64,000 nucleotides of DNA from Aeromonas rivipollensis (GCF_010974825.1 NZ_JAAILA010000015.1:110731-174730); one strand, 5' to 3'; shown: positions 55,461 through 63,755, counted from the stretch's first letter. Made by a program: numbers and translations. The notes: generated by a model not told the origin, from the sequence alone.

Positions 55461-55757
55461 CTAGTCGTTGTAAAACAGGATGTAGTTCACCCCGGCTTGC
55501 GTTGCTGCTGCGAGCAAGGGCTGTAGCGTTGGCGGGTAGGCATCGAGCTCCAAGGCCAGGTTCAACATATATTCGTAGGCGGAGCCATCCTTCATGCCGA
55601 CATGTTCATGGGAGGCCATACGCTTGACCCATTGCCATTCGGGCACCAAGTCTGCGTCATCGTAATCGCCAACTATGGCGCTCATGGCGACATCCAGCAT
55701 TTGCATCACCGGATGGCCTGCCAGTGGGTTCGTTGTTGCAGGTAGGGGGTTAGTCAT
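55461..55757 (-). CDS. Hypothetical acidic protein
   Basis: The 98-residue protein (GHPVMQMLDVAMSAIVGDYD, then DADLVPEWQWVKRMASHEHV) is acidic and lacks membrane segments. I do not recognise the family. AAGGAACGGC is a good ribosome binding site for the ATG at 55757. Similar small genes sit beside RadC in island blocks; the function is unknown. Confidence 0.55.
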   Translation of the reverse strand: MTNPLPATTNPLAGHPVMQMLDVAMSAIVGDYDDADLVPEWQWVKRMASHEHVGMKDGSAYEYMLNLALELDAYPPTLQPLLAAATQAGVNYILFYND

Positions 55758-55787
55758 TGAGCCGTTCCTTGTTGTCTGGGCGTCACG

Positions 55788-56129
55788 TTACAGCGGATTG
55801 ATAACCGGCTTGCAATTGAGCCGGTCCAATAGATGCAGCGAGCCGTACTGGGCCACCAGTCGGTCTATGGCCATCTGGGCACAGGCTGTTCTGCTGGGCT
55901 TATTCTCAGGTATTGCGTAACGCGCAGTGAGCCAACCACCGAGCAGCGCGATGCGGTAGCCACTCGGAATGTGGGTGAGTGACGTTCCTATGCCCCTCCC
56001 GTGAATGAGGAAAGGCACGGCCTGTCCGCCGATGTCGATATCCATGCGCTGGCCCTTCTGCTCGAAGGTGGTGAGCTCACCGGTTTGCGGGTGTTTGCCG
56101 GGGACTCTGATGGTGATGTGCTTGGCCAT
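55788..56129 (-). CDS. Hypothetical protein
   Basis: The 113-residue protein begins MAKHITIRVPGKHPQTGELT and has the mid-segment FLIHGRGIGTSLTHIPSGYR. No recognised domain. GGAGG precedes the ATG at 56129, inside the 3' end of the neighbouring gene; spacing to that gene's stop is one base, so the two are coupled. Confidence 0.6.
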   Translation of the reverse strand: MAKHITIRVPGKHPQTGELTTFEQKGQRMDIDIGGQAVPFLIHGRGIGTSLTHIPSGYRIALLGGWLTARYAIPENKPSRTACAQMAIDRLVAQYGSLHLLDRLNCKPVINPL

Positions 56130-56130
56130 C

Positions 56131-56673
56131 TCACACCTCCGGCTTGGTTTCAAAATGGTGGGTCACAATGCCCGCTTCCGGGTCAATGCTGATAAACGCC
56201 GGGGCTTGCGGGTGGTGCTGGTAGAGTCGCGCCAATTCAGAGCGAAAGGCTTCGATGTTCGGCGCAATCACATGGTGGGTATCCCCCTCGGCATAGGTAA
56301 AGGTCTCCAGCTTCTCGGTGTTAATCCAGATGCCGAAATACCAGGCATCCTCCTCGGTGTCGTATTGCTGCCAGCCCTGAGCCAGCAGTGTCCGGTCGTA
56401 ATAGTAGCGGTCTGCCTGATGGCTACCCCGGTCTATGCGGCAGCCGGTCACGGTGAGCTCAAGCGGGATTCGTCCTGCCTTGTGAGCCTTCTTGACCCGA
56501 CGCAACAGCTTGAGGGCCTTGGCTCTGCTACGGCTATTGCCTTGCGGATGCGGCTGGGCGGCTCGCAATGTGAGATGGGTCATTATCCTCGGCGCAGTGT
56601 TGTGGTTGAGCTGGCCTATCGCCGCTGTTATCTGCCGAGCGGACAGGGTTTTGTAATCACGCAGGTCATGCAT
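56131..56673 (-). CDS. Hypothetical protein
   Basis: The 180-residue protein is basic in its N-terminal half (SRSRAKALKLLRRVKKAHKAGR) and has a Tyr-rich central segment (DRYYYDRTLLAQGWQQYD). I do not recognise it. The ATG at 56673 has AAGGA ahead and follows a hairpin leader. A longer frame upstream to 56805 has no family support. Confidence 0.6.
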   Translation of the reverse strand: MHDLRDYKTLSARQITAAIGQLNHNTAPRIMTHLTLRAAQPHPQGNSRSRAKALKLLRRVKKAHKAGRIPLELTVTGCRIDRGSHQADRYYYDRTLLAQGWQQYDTEEDAWYFGIWINTEKLETFTYAEGDTHHVIAPNIEAFRSELARLYQHHPQAPAFISIDPEAGIVTHHFETKPEV

Positions 56674-56692
56674 GGTGGATTCCTTAAAATGC

Positions 56693-56721
56693 AAACAGCC
56701 CCTCGGAGTGAGGGGCTGTTT
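56693..56721 (-). terminator. Hairpin leader before the 56673 gene
   Basis: The 12-bp stem AAACAGCCCCTC/GAGGGGCTGTTT is followed by GCATTTTAAGGA and the start codon. The hairpin's U-tract runs almost into the Shine-Dalgarno. Confidence 0.75.
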
Positions 56722-56744
56722 AGGGGGCAGTTGTGGGGGATTGT

Positions 56745-57038
56745 CTACAGCGATTGCTTGAGACGGTTGATATCTCGCTGATAGCGACGGCGGTGGCTGC
56801 GCCAAATCACCCGCTCAGCAGCAGCCTCCAGCAGCGCGGTGGTCACGGTACGGGGCAGAACCAGATTTGCCCTGTCCCACTTATCCAGCTCCAGCACGCC
56901 GGTACGCGCTAGGCTGGCTAGTTGTGCATAGAGTTTGCCGGTCAGCTCCAGTGCGATGAACTCCTCTATATGGGATCGGAGCCTGGCGATAGCGTCCTCT
57001 GGCGCCATGGGAGATGCCCTGGACGTTGTTGTGGTCAT
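56745..57038 (-). CDS. Hypothetical helical protein
   Basis: The 97-residue, mostly helical protein (HIEEFIALELTGKLYAQLAS) ends in a basic tail (RSHRRRYQRDINRLKQS). The ATG at 57038 overlaps the upstream stop by 4 bases (ATGA). Unrecognised; the basic C-terminus suggests nucleic-acid contact, by inference only. Confidence 0.55.
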   Translation of the reverse strand: MTTTTSRASPMAPEDAIARLRSHIEEFIALELTGKLYAQLASLARTGVLELDKWDRANLVLPRTVTTALLEAAAERVIWRSHRRRYQRDINRLKQSL

Positions 57039-57397
57039 GTATGGCTGCTCCAATCAGGCGCGTCGTTGCTGCCATGGTTGACGTAGGCCCCGACAATCCC
57101 CCGTTGCCACTCGCCTACCGGCTGACCAGCTGCATTACAGGGACAGCGAAAGCGGGCGAAGTTAATCTCTCGTGGCAGGTGCTCACGCATATCTCGTGGA
57201 CTGACAAATAGCGTGGTCTTGTGCAGCACCGGGTTGGACGCTACCAGCGGGCCACCAATACGCCGCCCTTCCACATCGTGGGCATAGGCAAAGCCCGGTA
57301 GCATCAACTGTTGACTGATGAGCTTGGCAAGCCCTGAATGGGCGCACATGGCCTCCGCCACGGCGGCCTGGCTAAAGCTGTCGGTAAATTCGATCAT
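57035..57397 (-). CDS. Hypothetical protein
   Basis: The 120-residue protein has an N-terminal helix (SFSQAAVAEAMCAHSGLAKL) and a CxC pair in FRCPCNAAGQPVG. AGGAGC precedes the ATG at 57397. Unrecognised; conserved small proteins of this type occur next to RadC genes in plasmids and islands. Confidence 0.55.
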   Translation of the reverse strand: MIEFTDSFSQAAVAEAMCAHSGLAKLISQQLMLPGFAYAHDVEGRRIGGPLVASNPVLHKTTLFVSPRDMREHLPREINFARFRCPCNAAGQPVGEWQRGIVGAYVNHGSNDAPDWSSHT

Positions 57398-57442
57398 GGT
57401 ATTGCTCCTGATGAAGAAGAGAGTTAGTGACGGTTCTGGCCA

Positions 57443-57937
57443 TCACATCTCTCCCCAGGGTGCTTGCTCCCACAGTGACAGCCGGGTCAGCACGTCTTGT
57501 GCGAGAGCCTGTTGCAACTGCTGTAGTACCTTCACAAGCCGAGGAGCCTGCTCAGGGCTCCCACTCCATTCACTCGATTGGTACAGGGCGCAGCAGGTGA
57601 ATTTGTAGAGGGCTACCAGTTCGGCATCGGTGAGTGGCGCCTGATGGCAACGGTGCGCTGGTTTAAACGGTCCCAGCTTGGTAGAGCTACGCTGGCGTGG
57701 TTCCTGACGTCTCAGCTGATAGCGATGCCAGACCGCCCGTCGATTGGCGAGCATCATCAGCCGTACCAGCCGGTCTACCCGCCACGTCCAGGTGCTGGTC
57801 GTGTCTGCAGGCGGCAGCCACCAGAGGGATCGCAGTAACTCAAGGGTGTAGTGCGGTGGCATGGGGGCATTGCAAAAGCGGTGCAACTGCACGGCAAAGG
57901 CCTGGTAATCCTGGCGGTCAATCATGAAAGCAGACAT
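57443..57937 (-). CDS. Hypothetical protein
   Basis: The 164-residue, Arg/Trp-rich protein (LRSLWWLPPADTTSTWTWRV) has a helical C-terminus. AAGGAG lies ahead of the ATG at 57937, which follows a hairpin leader; the longer open frame is ignored. Function unknown. Confidence 0.6.
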   Translation of the reverse strand: MSAFMIDRQDYQAFAVQLHRFCNAPMPPHYTLELLRSLWWLPPADTTSTWTWRVDRLVRLMMLANRRAVWHRYQLRRQEPRQRSSTKLGPFKPAHRCHQAPLTDAELVALYKFTCCALYQSSEWSGSPEQAPRLVKVLQQLQQALAQDVLTRLSLWEQAPWGEM

Positions 57938-57956
57938 GGGGATGACTCCTTGAAAT

Positions 57957-57985
57957 GAAAAAGGCCACCTGCAGTGAGGTGGCCC
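57957..57985 (-). terminator. Hairpin leader before the 57937 gene
   Basis: A GGCCACCT/AGGTGGCC stem followed by TTTTTCATTTC and AAGGAG lies 20 bases before the start codon. Confidence 0.75.
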
Positions 57986-58008
57986 TGTGGGTTGTATCGG
58001 GATATCCG

Positions 58009-58158
58009 GATCATGGTGTTGGTGGTGATGATCCGTGTGCGATGATCCGGGGAGGCTGGCGTGATCGATCATCTATGGTCATTCGGTGATCGGCGAAGAT
58101 GTCATTCGAGATCACGGTGTACGAGGGCAGCATCATGATCGCCCGACGGCAGATGATC
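58009..58158. other. GATC-rich segment with GATGATCCG motifs
   Basis: Nine GATC tetramers occur in 150 bases (58009, 58030, 58044, 58063, 58067, 58088, 58110, 58137, 58155), many inside GATGATCCG or its near inverse. This is about fifteen times random expectation. It fills the gap between two small genes and could bind a Dam-sensitive or iteron-binding protein. Confidence 0.55.
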
Positions 58159-58555
58159 CGGGTTTAGGCACAGAGGGGTCCCGTGTCTGTACAGGGCTCA
58201 GCCACGGTGGTTGTGAGCGATCCCCCTCTGGCTGCACGTTGGGATAAGCCGTCTCGAACAGGATGGTGTAGAGGGCACAATCAATACCGTTGACGGCATC
58301 GTGATGCGGGTAATAGGGCGGTACGTCTCGGGAACGCTCGAAGTAGTCACCAAAGCAGCTAAGACATTCGCGTATCTCGATGGTGGAGCCATGCAGCAAG
58401 GTTTCTTCAAACTGCTTGGTATAAAGGCCGTCATCACGAGCCTTGGTGACGGCCTGCTCCAATAACGCCAGCGCATCCTCGTTGCAGGTAGCTGCCAGGC
58501 CATGGCGCAACTTGCCCAGCGTTTCCTCAAGGGTATAGGGGTTAGGTAATCGCAT
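58133..58555 (-). CDS. Hypothetical protein
   Basis: The 140-residue protein (LPNPYTLEETLGKLRHGLAA, then ECLSCFGDYFERSRDVPPYY) has a CxxC pair. Unrecognised. The start is the ATG at 58555. The proline-rich C-terminus reaches into the GATC-rich segment. Confidence 0.55.
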   Translation of the reverse strand: MRLPNPYTLEETLGKLRHGLAATCNEDALALLEQAVTKARDDGLYTKQFEETLLHGSTIEIRECLSCFGDYFERSRDVPPYYPHHDAVNGIDCALYTILFETAYPNVQPEGDRSQPPWLSPVQTRDPSVPKPGSSAVGRS

Positions 58556-58579
58556 GGTGCTTGTCTCTTCTTGGCCTGA

Positions 58580-58771
58580 TTAGTGCCGCAACTGATGCAA
58601 CAGTGCATGAATGGCCTCGACACAGTCGGCTTGGGTGAGCTGATAACCGTTAGGCAGGTTAGCGACGATAGCGGGCTCTGCCTGCATCTCGACGTTGTCT
58701 GCAAGCCAGCAGCGCAGCTCGAGGAGGATATCGAGGGCAGTGAGGTGGGTTTTGCCTGGGGTCTGGTTCAT
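58580..58771 (-). CDS. Small hypothetical protein
   Basis: The 63-residue protein (LTALDILLELRCWLADNVEM) overlaps the RadC stop by 4 bases (ATGA), so it is probably translated with RadC. Unrecognised. Confidence 0.6.
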   Translation of the reverse strand: MNQTPGKTHLTALDILLELRCWLADNVEMQAEPAIVANLPNGYQLTQADCVEAIHALLHQLRH

Positions 58772-59265
58772 AGTAGGCCTCGCTCGGCCAGCGAGACTAA
58801 ACCCTCAGCGCCAACTACCAGATGGTCGAGCAGTCGCACATCCACCAGCGCCAATGCCTCTTTGAGAGCCTGGGTAAAGACCCGGTCTGAGTAGCTGGGT
58901 TCCGGGTCACCACTTGGGTGATTGTGTACGGCGATGATGGCCCCACAGTTGAGTATCAGGGCCCGCTTGACCACTTCCCGTGGGTAGATGTTGGCGCTAT
59001 CGAGAGTGCCGCGAAACAGCTCCTCAAAGGCAATCACCCTGTGTTGGGAGTCAAGGAACAGGGCGCCAAACACTTCGTGCTCCCGGTCCTGCAGCAGGGT
59101 TTGTAGTCGCTGGGCGGCCTCCGTGGTACTGGTGATGGCGGATCCTTTAGCCAGGCGTTTGCGGGCAATCTGGTTGGCGATGCGCAGCAGGTCTTGCTCG
59201 GTCACCGGCTCGGTGACGACATAAGTGCCGGGGCATTCTCCGGCTTTGAGTTTGTGGTAACGCAT
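58768..59265 (-). CDS. RadC-family JAB-domain protein (YeeS-like)
   Basis: The 165-residue protein has the RadC/JAB metal motif HNHPSGDPEPSYSD near residues 113-126, with FLDSQHRVIAFEELFRGTLD ahead. RadC homologues are common on islands, plasmids and prophages next to YeeU-type antitoxins; biochemical function is unproven, and it is not a DNA-repair gene in E. coli. The short N-terminus lacks the helix-hairpin-helix of long RadC, like YeeS. Confidence 0.9.
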   Translation of the reverse strand: MRYHKLKAGECPGTYVVTEPVTEQDLLRIANQIARKRLAKGSAITSTTEAAQRLQTLLQDREHEVFGALFLDSQHRVIAFEELFRGTLDSANIYPREVVKRALILNCGAIIAVHNHPSGDPEPSYSDRVFTQALKEALALVDVRLLDHLVVGAEGLVSLAERGLL

Positions 59266-59282
59266 GTTGGGTCTCCTGAAAA

Positions 59283-59316
59283 AGAAAGACCCCGGCAGCG
59301 CGAGGCATGTCGGGGC
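59283..59316 (-). terminator. Hairpin leader before radC-like gene
   Basis: A CCCCG/CGGGG-type stem with an inner GC-rich loop is followed by TCTTTCTTTTTCAGGAG and the RadC start. Confidence 0.6.
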
Positions 59317-59338
59317 TAAATGCAGAGAGGTTGTTGGT

Positions 59339-59653
59339 TCAATTTGAGGGTAGTTCAGTTGGTCGTGGTGGGGCCTGCTGTAGCTGTGGGTCTCTCTTCA
59401 CCGGCATCAGCGATTCGGGGACCAGTAAAGCGAGTGGGATAGCGAGTGCCACACTCAGCCGTTCTGCCAGTTGGTAGGACGGACCTAAGGTGTCGTAGTC
59501 AGCTACCCAAGTGGCCAGGGCCAGCCCGCTGGCCTCCACGGCCCGCAGATAAACGCTGTAGCCCTGTACGGTCAGGCCACTGTCACGCACCACCTGCGTT
59601 TCTCCCTCTCGGTTAATCGCTTCAAGCTCAACGGCTATCGGTTGTTTGGGCAT
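59339..59653 (-). CDS. Hypothetical protein
   Basis: The 104-residue protein (PIAVELEAINREGETQVVRD, with a helix LAERLSVALAIPLALLVPES) is unrecognised. The ATG at 59653 has GAGGAGG ahead and lies inside the end of the next upstream gene. Function unknown. Confidence 0.55.
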   Translation of the reverse strand: MPKQPIAVELEAINREGETQVVRDSGLTVQGYSVYLRAVEASGLALATWVADYDTLGPSYQLAERLSVALAIPLALLVPESLMPVKRDPQLQQAPPRPTELPSN

Positions 59654-59894
59654 CTTGCGCCTCCTCTTGCGGTAAGGGGTCACTCTCCACGCAATAGCCG
59701 TGATGGATGCAGGTACGCTGCAGTTCACTCAGAAAGCGCCCCAGCACACGGGGCTGCTCAGAGAGCGGGACAGGTCCTGCTTGGCAGCGCCAGAAACAGC
59801 GGCGTTTGGAGTCCACACAGATTTCATCCACGGGCTGGCTCATGGTGCGCCAGTCCTCGGCATTGGTGAGGGAGAGCAGCAGTTCGTTAGTCAT
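59628..59894 (-). CDS. Small cysteine-containing hypothetical protein
   Basis: The 88-residue protein (MTNELLLSLTNAEDWRTMSQ) has five cysteines, including CFWRC and CIHHGYC, that may bind metal. AAGGTG precedes the ATG at 59894. It overlaps the following gene by 26 bases. Unrecognised. Confidence 0.6.
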   Translation of the reverse strand: MTNELLLSLTNAEDWRTMSQPVDEICVDSKRRCFWRCQAGPVPLSEQPRVLGRFLSELQRTCIHHGYCVESDPLPQEEAQDAQTTDSR

Positions 59895-59904
59895 CACACA
59901 CCTT

Positions 59905-60333
59905 CTACTCCCCGTTGACGGTGACGGTGAAATACCCCAACCGGGTGTAGCTAATGAAATTGCTCTGCCACAGGGCAAACAGTTCCCGCGCTTCCACACC
60001 GGGCAGTGGTCCCCAGCCCTGCAGATAGTGCTCGTCGCAGGAGAGGTTAAAATCGAGCTCCTTGCAGAGCTCAGCATCTTGGCCCAGCCCCTGGTAGCTG
60101 AAGTCGGTGATGTAATCAAAGACCCAGCCGTGCAATCCCCGAATAAGCCGCAGCTCGACCGGATGGATGCCACCCGTTTCGGCATTGTAGCCGGGGCTGC
60201 GAAAGTTGAAGGTCAGGGTCGAGAGGTGGGTGAGGTCGAGCTGTTGTTCTCGCACGATTTGGCGCAGCAAGTCTGGTAGCTCGGGTGAAATAGGCAGGGC
60301 CATCCCTGCCTGGTGAAATGGCATGGTCATCAT
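59905..60333 (-). CDS. DUF2787 family protein
   Basis: The 142-residue protein matches DUF2787 by LPISPELPDLL at the N-terminus, LTFNFRSPGYNAETGGIHPV and the YITDFSYQGLG segment. Members occur in Vibrio/Aeromonas mobile regions; the function is unknown. AAGGACACACC precedes the ATG at 60333. Confidence 0.85.
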   Translation of the reverse strand: MMTMPFHQAGMALPISPELPDLLRQIVREQQLDLTHLSTLTFNFRSPGYNAETGGIHPVELRLIRGLHGWVFDYITDFSYQGLGQDAELCKELDFNLSCDEHYLQGWGPLPGVEARELFALWQSNFISYTRLGYFTVTVNGE

Positions 60334-60366
60334 GGTGTGTCCTTTTGGTATTGAGAGTGAGGCGCA

Positions 60367-60930
60367 TCAATCCCTGAGCCAGCGCCAGGCGCGGTAGAGG
60401 CCGTAGGTGGCAGCCAAGGGAGCCGCCAGCGAGGTGGCCGAGCTCCCCAGCAACGCACTGACTGCTGCGGTCACAGCGGTTGTCGCTGACGGGTTCAGTA
60501 CCGTGCTGGTGGCCATGCTAGGCAGGGCCGCTAGGGTAGGCTGCCGAGCCACACTGCGAAGTGCCTGATGTGCAATACACCCCGTGGCAATGAGCTGGTT
60601 AATCTGCTTGCTGTAGTGAAAGCCCTCGATGCACCAGAGCACAAAGTGCTCGCAGTTGTTAAAGAGCGTGCTGTAGTGCGCTTCCCCGAGGCGAGAATAG
60701 GCACGGTTCATGCTCTCCTCCCGGTTATAGACGCGTGCGCTATGGTGCTGGATGCGATAGCCCCGCCCTTGGCTAAACTCGGCAAGCGTGGTGATAGCTA
60801 TCTGACCGGAATGTATTCCTGCACTGACCCCTTGGTAATGGATGACCAGATGGTCCTCCAGATAGAGACCGTGGTGCTGGTAACCGGTGCGGGGGGAAAC
60901 GAGGTGGTCCCCTGATTGTGGTAATGGCAT
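60367..60930 (-). CDS. LRAT-domain (lecithin:retinol acyltransferase-like) protein with hydrophobic tail
   Basis: The 187-residue protein has an N-terminal LRAT/NlpC-like domain: GDHLVSPRTGYQHHGLY (catalytic His about residue 20) and NCEHF with the nucleophile Cys93. Eukaryotic LRAT and HRASLS proteins are acyltransferases or phospholipases. The C-terminal 147-175 stretch is Ala/Leu/Thr-rich and hydrophobic, suggesting membrane attachment. No bacterial function is assured. AAGGAACGG precedes the ATG at 60930, which follows a hairpin leader. Confidence 0.82.
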   Translation of the reverse strand: MPLPQSGDHLVSPRTGYQHHGLYLEDHLVIHYQGVSAGIHSGQIAITTLAEFSQGRGYRIQHHSARVYNREESMNRAYSRLGEAHYSTLFNNCEHFVLWCIEGFHYSKQINQLIATGCIAHQALRSVARQPTLAALPSMATSTVLNPSATTAVTAAVSALLGSSATSLAAPLAATYGLYRAWRWLRD

Positions 60931-60955
60931 GAACCGTTCCTTAAATAAAATGCGA

Positions 60956-60985
60956 CATAAAAAAGAGGGCACCCGAAGGTGCCCT
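60956..60985 (-). terminator. Hairpin leader before the LRAT gene
   Basis: An AGGGCACC/GGTGCCCT stem followed by CTTTTTTATGTCG and the AAGGAACGG binding site lies about 26 bases before the start. It looks like a full intrinsic terminator. Confidence 0.85.
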
Positions 60986-61014
60986 GATGGTGGTGAATGT
61001 GTGGCGGCTGGTGG

Positions 61015-61701
61015 TCAGGATTGCTTGCGCAGCGTCAAGCTGCTGGCATCCCATACCCAGCGCTGACGAGGATTGCCGGGCAGATCGAGGGTGAAACCGT
61101 TGGGTTCGGGGGTCAGCTTGCCTTCATCGCTACAGGTACCAAAGGGTTGTGAAAGCATGGTCAACGCACCCGTCTGGGCGACCGCCAGCTGATAGAGCAC
61201 CGGGCATGCCACCCCGCCACTGTGCAGCTCAAACAAGACCGCCTGCCCGTTGGCCAGCGGCAATCGGTGTGTGAGCTTGATAGCGTCATATTCATCGGTG
61301 CGCAGCAGCACGTCATCCCCATACCGGATAGCGATACTGTAATCGTCATTTTTCACGATGGTAAATGACGTGGTACTTGATGCAGCGGTCGCAGGTGCAA
61401 AGGAGGGTTCGAAGTAACGACTGCCATCTGAATAGGTCAGCATAAAACCGTTCAGTGCAACCGGCTGGCTGACTCTGGGGATGAGCGTTGGCTCATCTTC
61501 ATCCAGCGGCATCAGCATGATGCGATCCCCTTTCGAAGTCTCTATCCAAAACTGCATGCTGGCGAAATTGAGGGTCCCCTCAACATTGGCCGGTACCCGT
61601 TTAGTGACCGTTGGCACAGTGAATTCAGGCGCAGCCCAGCTCGGTAAGGCAAGCAGTGATAACCATATGCACCACAGTGCCAGCTTGATTTTTTCTGTCA
61701 T
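61015..61701 (-). CDS. Hypothetical exported protein
   Basis: The 228-residue protein has a signal peptide (LALWCIWLSLLALPSWA) followed by a beta-rich domain with two cysteines (ACPVLYQLAVA and GTCSDEG). A periplasmic or secreted location is inferred. Unrecognised. It lies 17 bases past a similar lipoprotein gene. Confidence 0.7.
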   Translation of the reverse strand: MTEKIKLALWCIWLSLLALPSWAAPEFTVPTVTKRVPANVEGTLNFASMQFWIETSKGDRIMLMPLDEDEPTLIPRVSQPVALNGFMLTYSDGSRYFEPSFAPATAASSTTSFTIVKNDDYSIAIRYGDDVLLRTDEYDAIKLTHRLPLANGQAVLFELHSGGVACPVLYQLAVAQTGALTMLSQPFGTCSDEGKLTPEPNGFTLDLPGNPRQRWVWDASSLTLRKQS

Positions 61702-61718
61702 GTCACTCTCCAGAGGAA

Positions 61719-62084
61719 TTATTCAATGGTGTAAGAGGCATTGCCCAGATTGGTGAAAAGGGTGACCTCCCTCAATCGGCACGGCTCGGTCATGACCAGC
61801 CGCCAGCTTTCGGTGTAATTGAGCTTGAGTGGGAAATAGGTTCCTCCCACCGACCCCATCAAGTCACTGCGCAGCATCACTCGGCATTTACTCTTGCCGC
61901 CATTGATCAGTACTTTCTGAATGGTGACTTGATCGTTGAGCGAAGTGACGACGATCTGAGGCCGCCCAATAGCAGTGTATTCCACTTCCAGAGTGAATTC
62001 TGGGCCATCGGCAGACTCTGCATTACAGGCGCTCAATAATAGGCCACAGGCGAGCAGTAAGGGATAAAGCAGTGCGCGATTCAT
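61719..62084 (-). CDS. Hypothetical lipoprotein
   Basis: The 121-residue lipoprotein has lipobox LLSAC (Cys20) and a beta-rich body (FTLEVEYTAIGRPQIVVTS) with two further cysteines. Probably a cell-surface or periplasmic partner of the next gene. AAGGAG lies ahead of the ATG. Confidence 0.7.
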   Translation of the reverse strand: MNRALLYPLLLACGLLLSACNAESADGPEFTLEVEYTAIGRPQIVVTSLNDQVTIQKVLINGGKSKCRVMLRSDLMGSVGGTYFPLKLNYTESWRLVMTEPCRLREVTLFTNLGNASYTIE

Positions 62085-62103
62085 GATCTCTCCTTAATAA
62101 AAA

Positions 62104-62136
62104 TGGCAAAAGGATGCCTGACCGACAAGGCAAGCC
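62104..62136 (-). terminator. Hairpin leader before the 62084 gene
   Basis: A short TGCCT/AGGCA stem followed by TCCTTTTGCCATTTTTATT and AAGGAG lies about 20 bases before the start. Confidence 0.5.
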
Positions 62137-62360
62137 TCTCGGATAAGCGGGGTAATACAGGTAACGTCAGCGAACGTGCTGGCAGTTAGCCAAGCGCAAC
62201 TGAAGAAAGTGGGCTGGAATTTACGTCGTGTAGAAAGCACTCCTTTCAAATATCAATCTATATATTCAAACAACATCAACCCAATTGGTTGAGCATCAAC
62301 CATTTTCGCCCTTAATGTCAACGAGTCCATGGTCAAGCATACGTGCGGACTGGAGGACTT

Positions 62361-62657
62361 ATGACAGACGTCAACTTTGAAGAACTGGCCAAGAGCGTAG
62401 GTAAAGCGATTGGACGGCAACGCCAACAAGTGGGGCTGACCCAGGAGCAAGTCGCAGAGCACCTGGATATCGGGATGGAAGCGGTCTCCCGGATGGAGCG
62501 GGGAAAAGTGGTGCCGACCGTAGTGCGCCTGGCACAGTTGGCCCAGCTGTTTGGCTGTGAGCTTGCAGACCTCCTGCGTGAGACCAGCAACCGCCCTACA
62601 GAACAAAGCATTGTACTCAGCCAGCAGTTGGCCAAACTAAATACAGCTTACAGATAG
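62361..62657 (+). CDS. XRE-family helix-turn-helix regulator
   Basis: The 98-residue protein has an HTH_3 domain with GLTQEQVAEHLDIGMEAVSR (residues 25-44) and RMERGKVVPTVVRLAQLA following. It probably represses a promoter of the island, possibly the divergent minus-strand block. GGAGG precedes the ATG at 62361. It is the only plus-strand gene in the right end. Confidence 0.88.
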   Translation: MTDVNFEELAKSVGKAIGRQRQQVGLTQEQVAEHLDIGMEAVSRMERGKVVPTVVRLAQLAQLFGCELADLLRETSNRPTEQSIVLSQQLAKLNTAYR

Positions 62658-63219
62658 TTGGAGGTGGTTGATAAGCTGGTAGTACGACTGGCTCATTAAT
62701 CCCTCTCAGTGAGCATCAGTCACTCAATGGCACCCGATGCCCAGGCCGATAACTTGGAAGGCCGCAATGACGCTTCCAAGCATACTCACAGCGATATGTG
62801 TTTGCTCTCCCCTTATGATATCTATCTGAGAAACTTTTCAATCGGACAGACAAGGAAATAACTGTGATCTAACGAGACGGTACTTGGAAGCCTCACCCAT
62901 TTATCTATATCAATGGGAAAAACTTTACCCAGTATTTTTTGCTTGCCCATGACCATGTTAACTGGTCAATTTAACTATATGTGAGTTATTCCTAACGGCG
63001 TATCGGAGAGGGGCTGTTCGCGTAAAATTCATGGCATTTAGTCGCATAGCGAACTACTTGTTGTTGGCATTTCATTCTGATGTGGTTCGTTAATTGAAGC
63101 GCAGCTATGACATTGATGTCAATACATCACAGATCCACCAATTTAACACTGCCCTCGTAGTCATCAAGCAATTTACAGTACGGTGGTCAACAGTAAATTA
63201 TATTTCACAAAATCCACGA

Positions 63220-63318
63220 CTAGGATTTTAAGCATTTGATCAACACGTGCTTGTTCTCAACGATGGCGACCATCTTTGGGCTGTCCTCTATGTCCAACGC
63301 AAAGTATTGTTTTTCGCT
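63220..63318 (-). pseudogene. Possible degraded gene end
   Basis: A minus-strand frame reads SEKQYFALDIEDSPKMVAIV, then ENKHVLIKCLKS before a TAG, a protein-like composition. A stop lies just upstream in frame. A frame offset by one base reads EVQLFYKDPAKN directly ahead of it, as if one base were lost from a small globular protein. No start is found. Low confidence. Confidence 0.25.
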
Positions 63319-63720
63319 GGATCTTTATAAAAGAGTTGTACCTCATAGTGTTATACCACGTTAGACGATGATTATTAACGCTAGGTGGATTGGGTATCGG
63401 AACACTTTGCTGTCACTGGCGTGGTGAGTATATAGAAGGAGAAAATAAAATGAAACATGAAGGTGCTTGGTGCAATGAACGATTTCTACGGTTTTAAATA
63501 AAACATTCAAGAATTATTGTGGATGCAAGATATTATTGAGGCTCTAAGGGGGCTTACTGGTGGTGATTGATGTGTAGATGAAGCCTATATCTTAGGCTGA
63601 CTTTAACAGCAGCAGTAAGAATGTTTGATTATCAAAAAGTATATTTACATAGATTGATGCTGTTGTGCCTCATGTGAGGACCATGATTCCAATTCAATGA
63701 GGCGCTATTAGAGGAATTCA

Positions 63721-63755
63721 CAGATACTTTTGATATTTGTATCTGAAAGTATCTG
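63721..63755. repeat. Imperfect 35-base palindrome
   Basis: The arms CAGATACTTT and AAAGTATCTG are exact inverses of 10 bases, and a nested GATA/TATC pair lies inside. It may be a protein-binding dyad or hairpin; no gene is near enough to assign a role. Confidence 0.5.
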
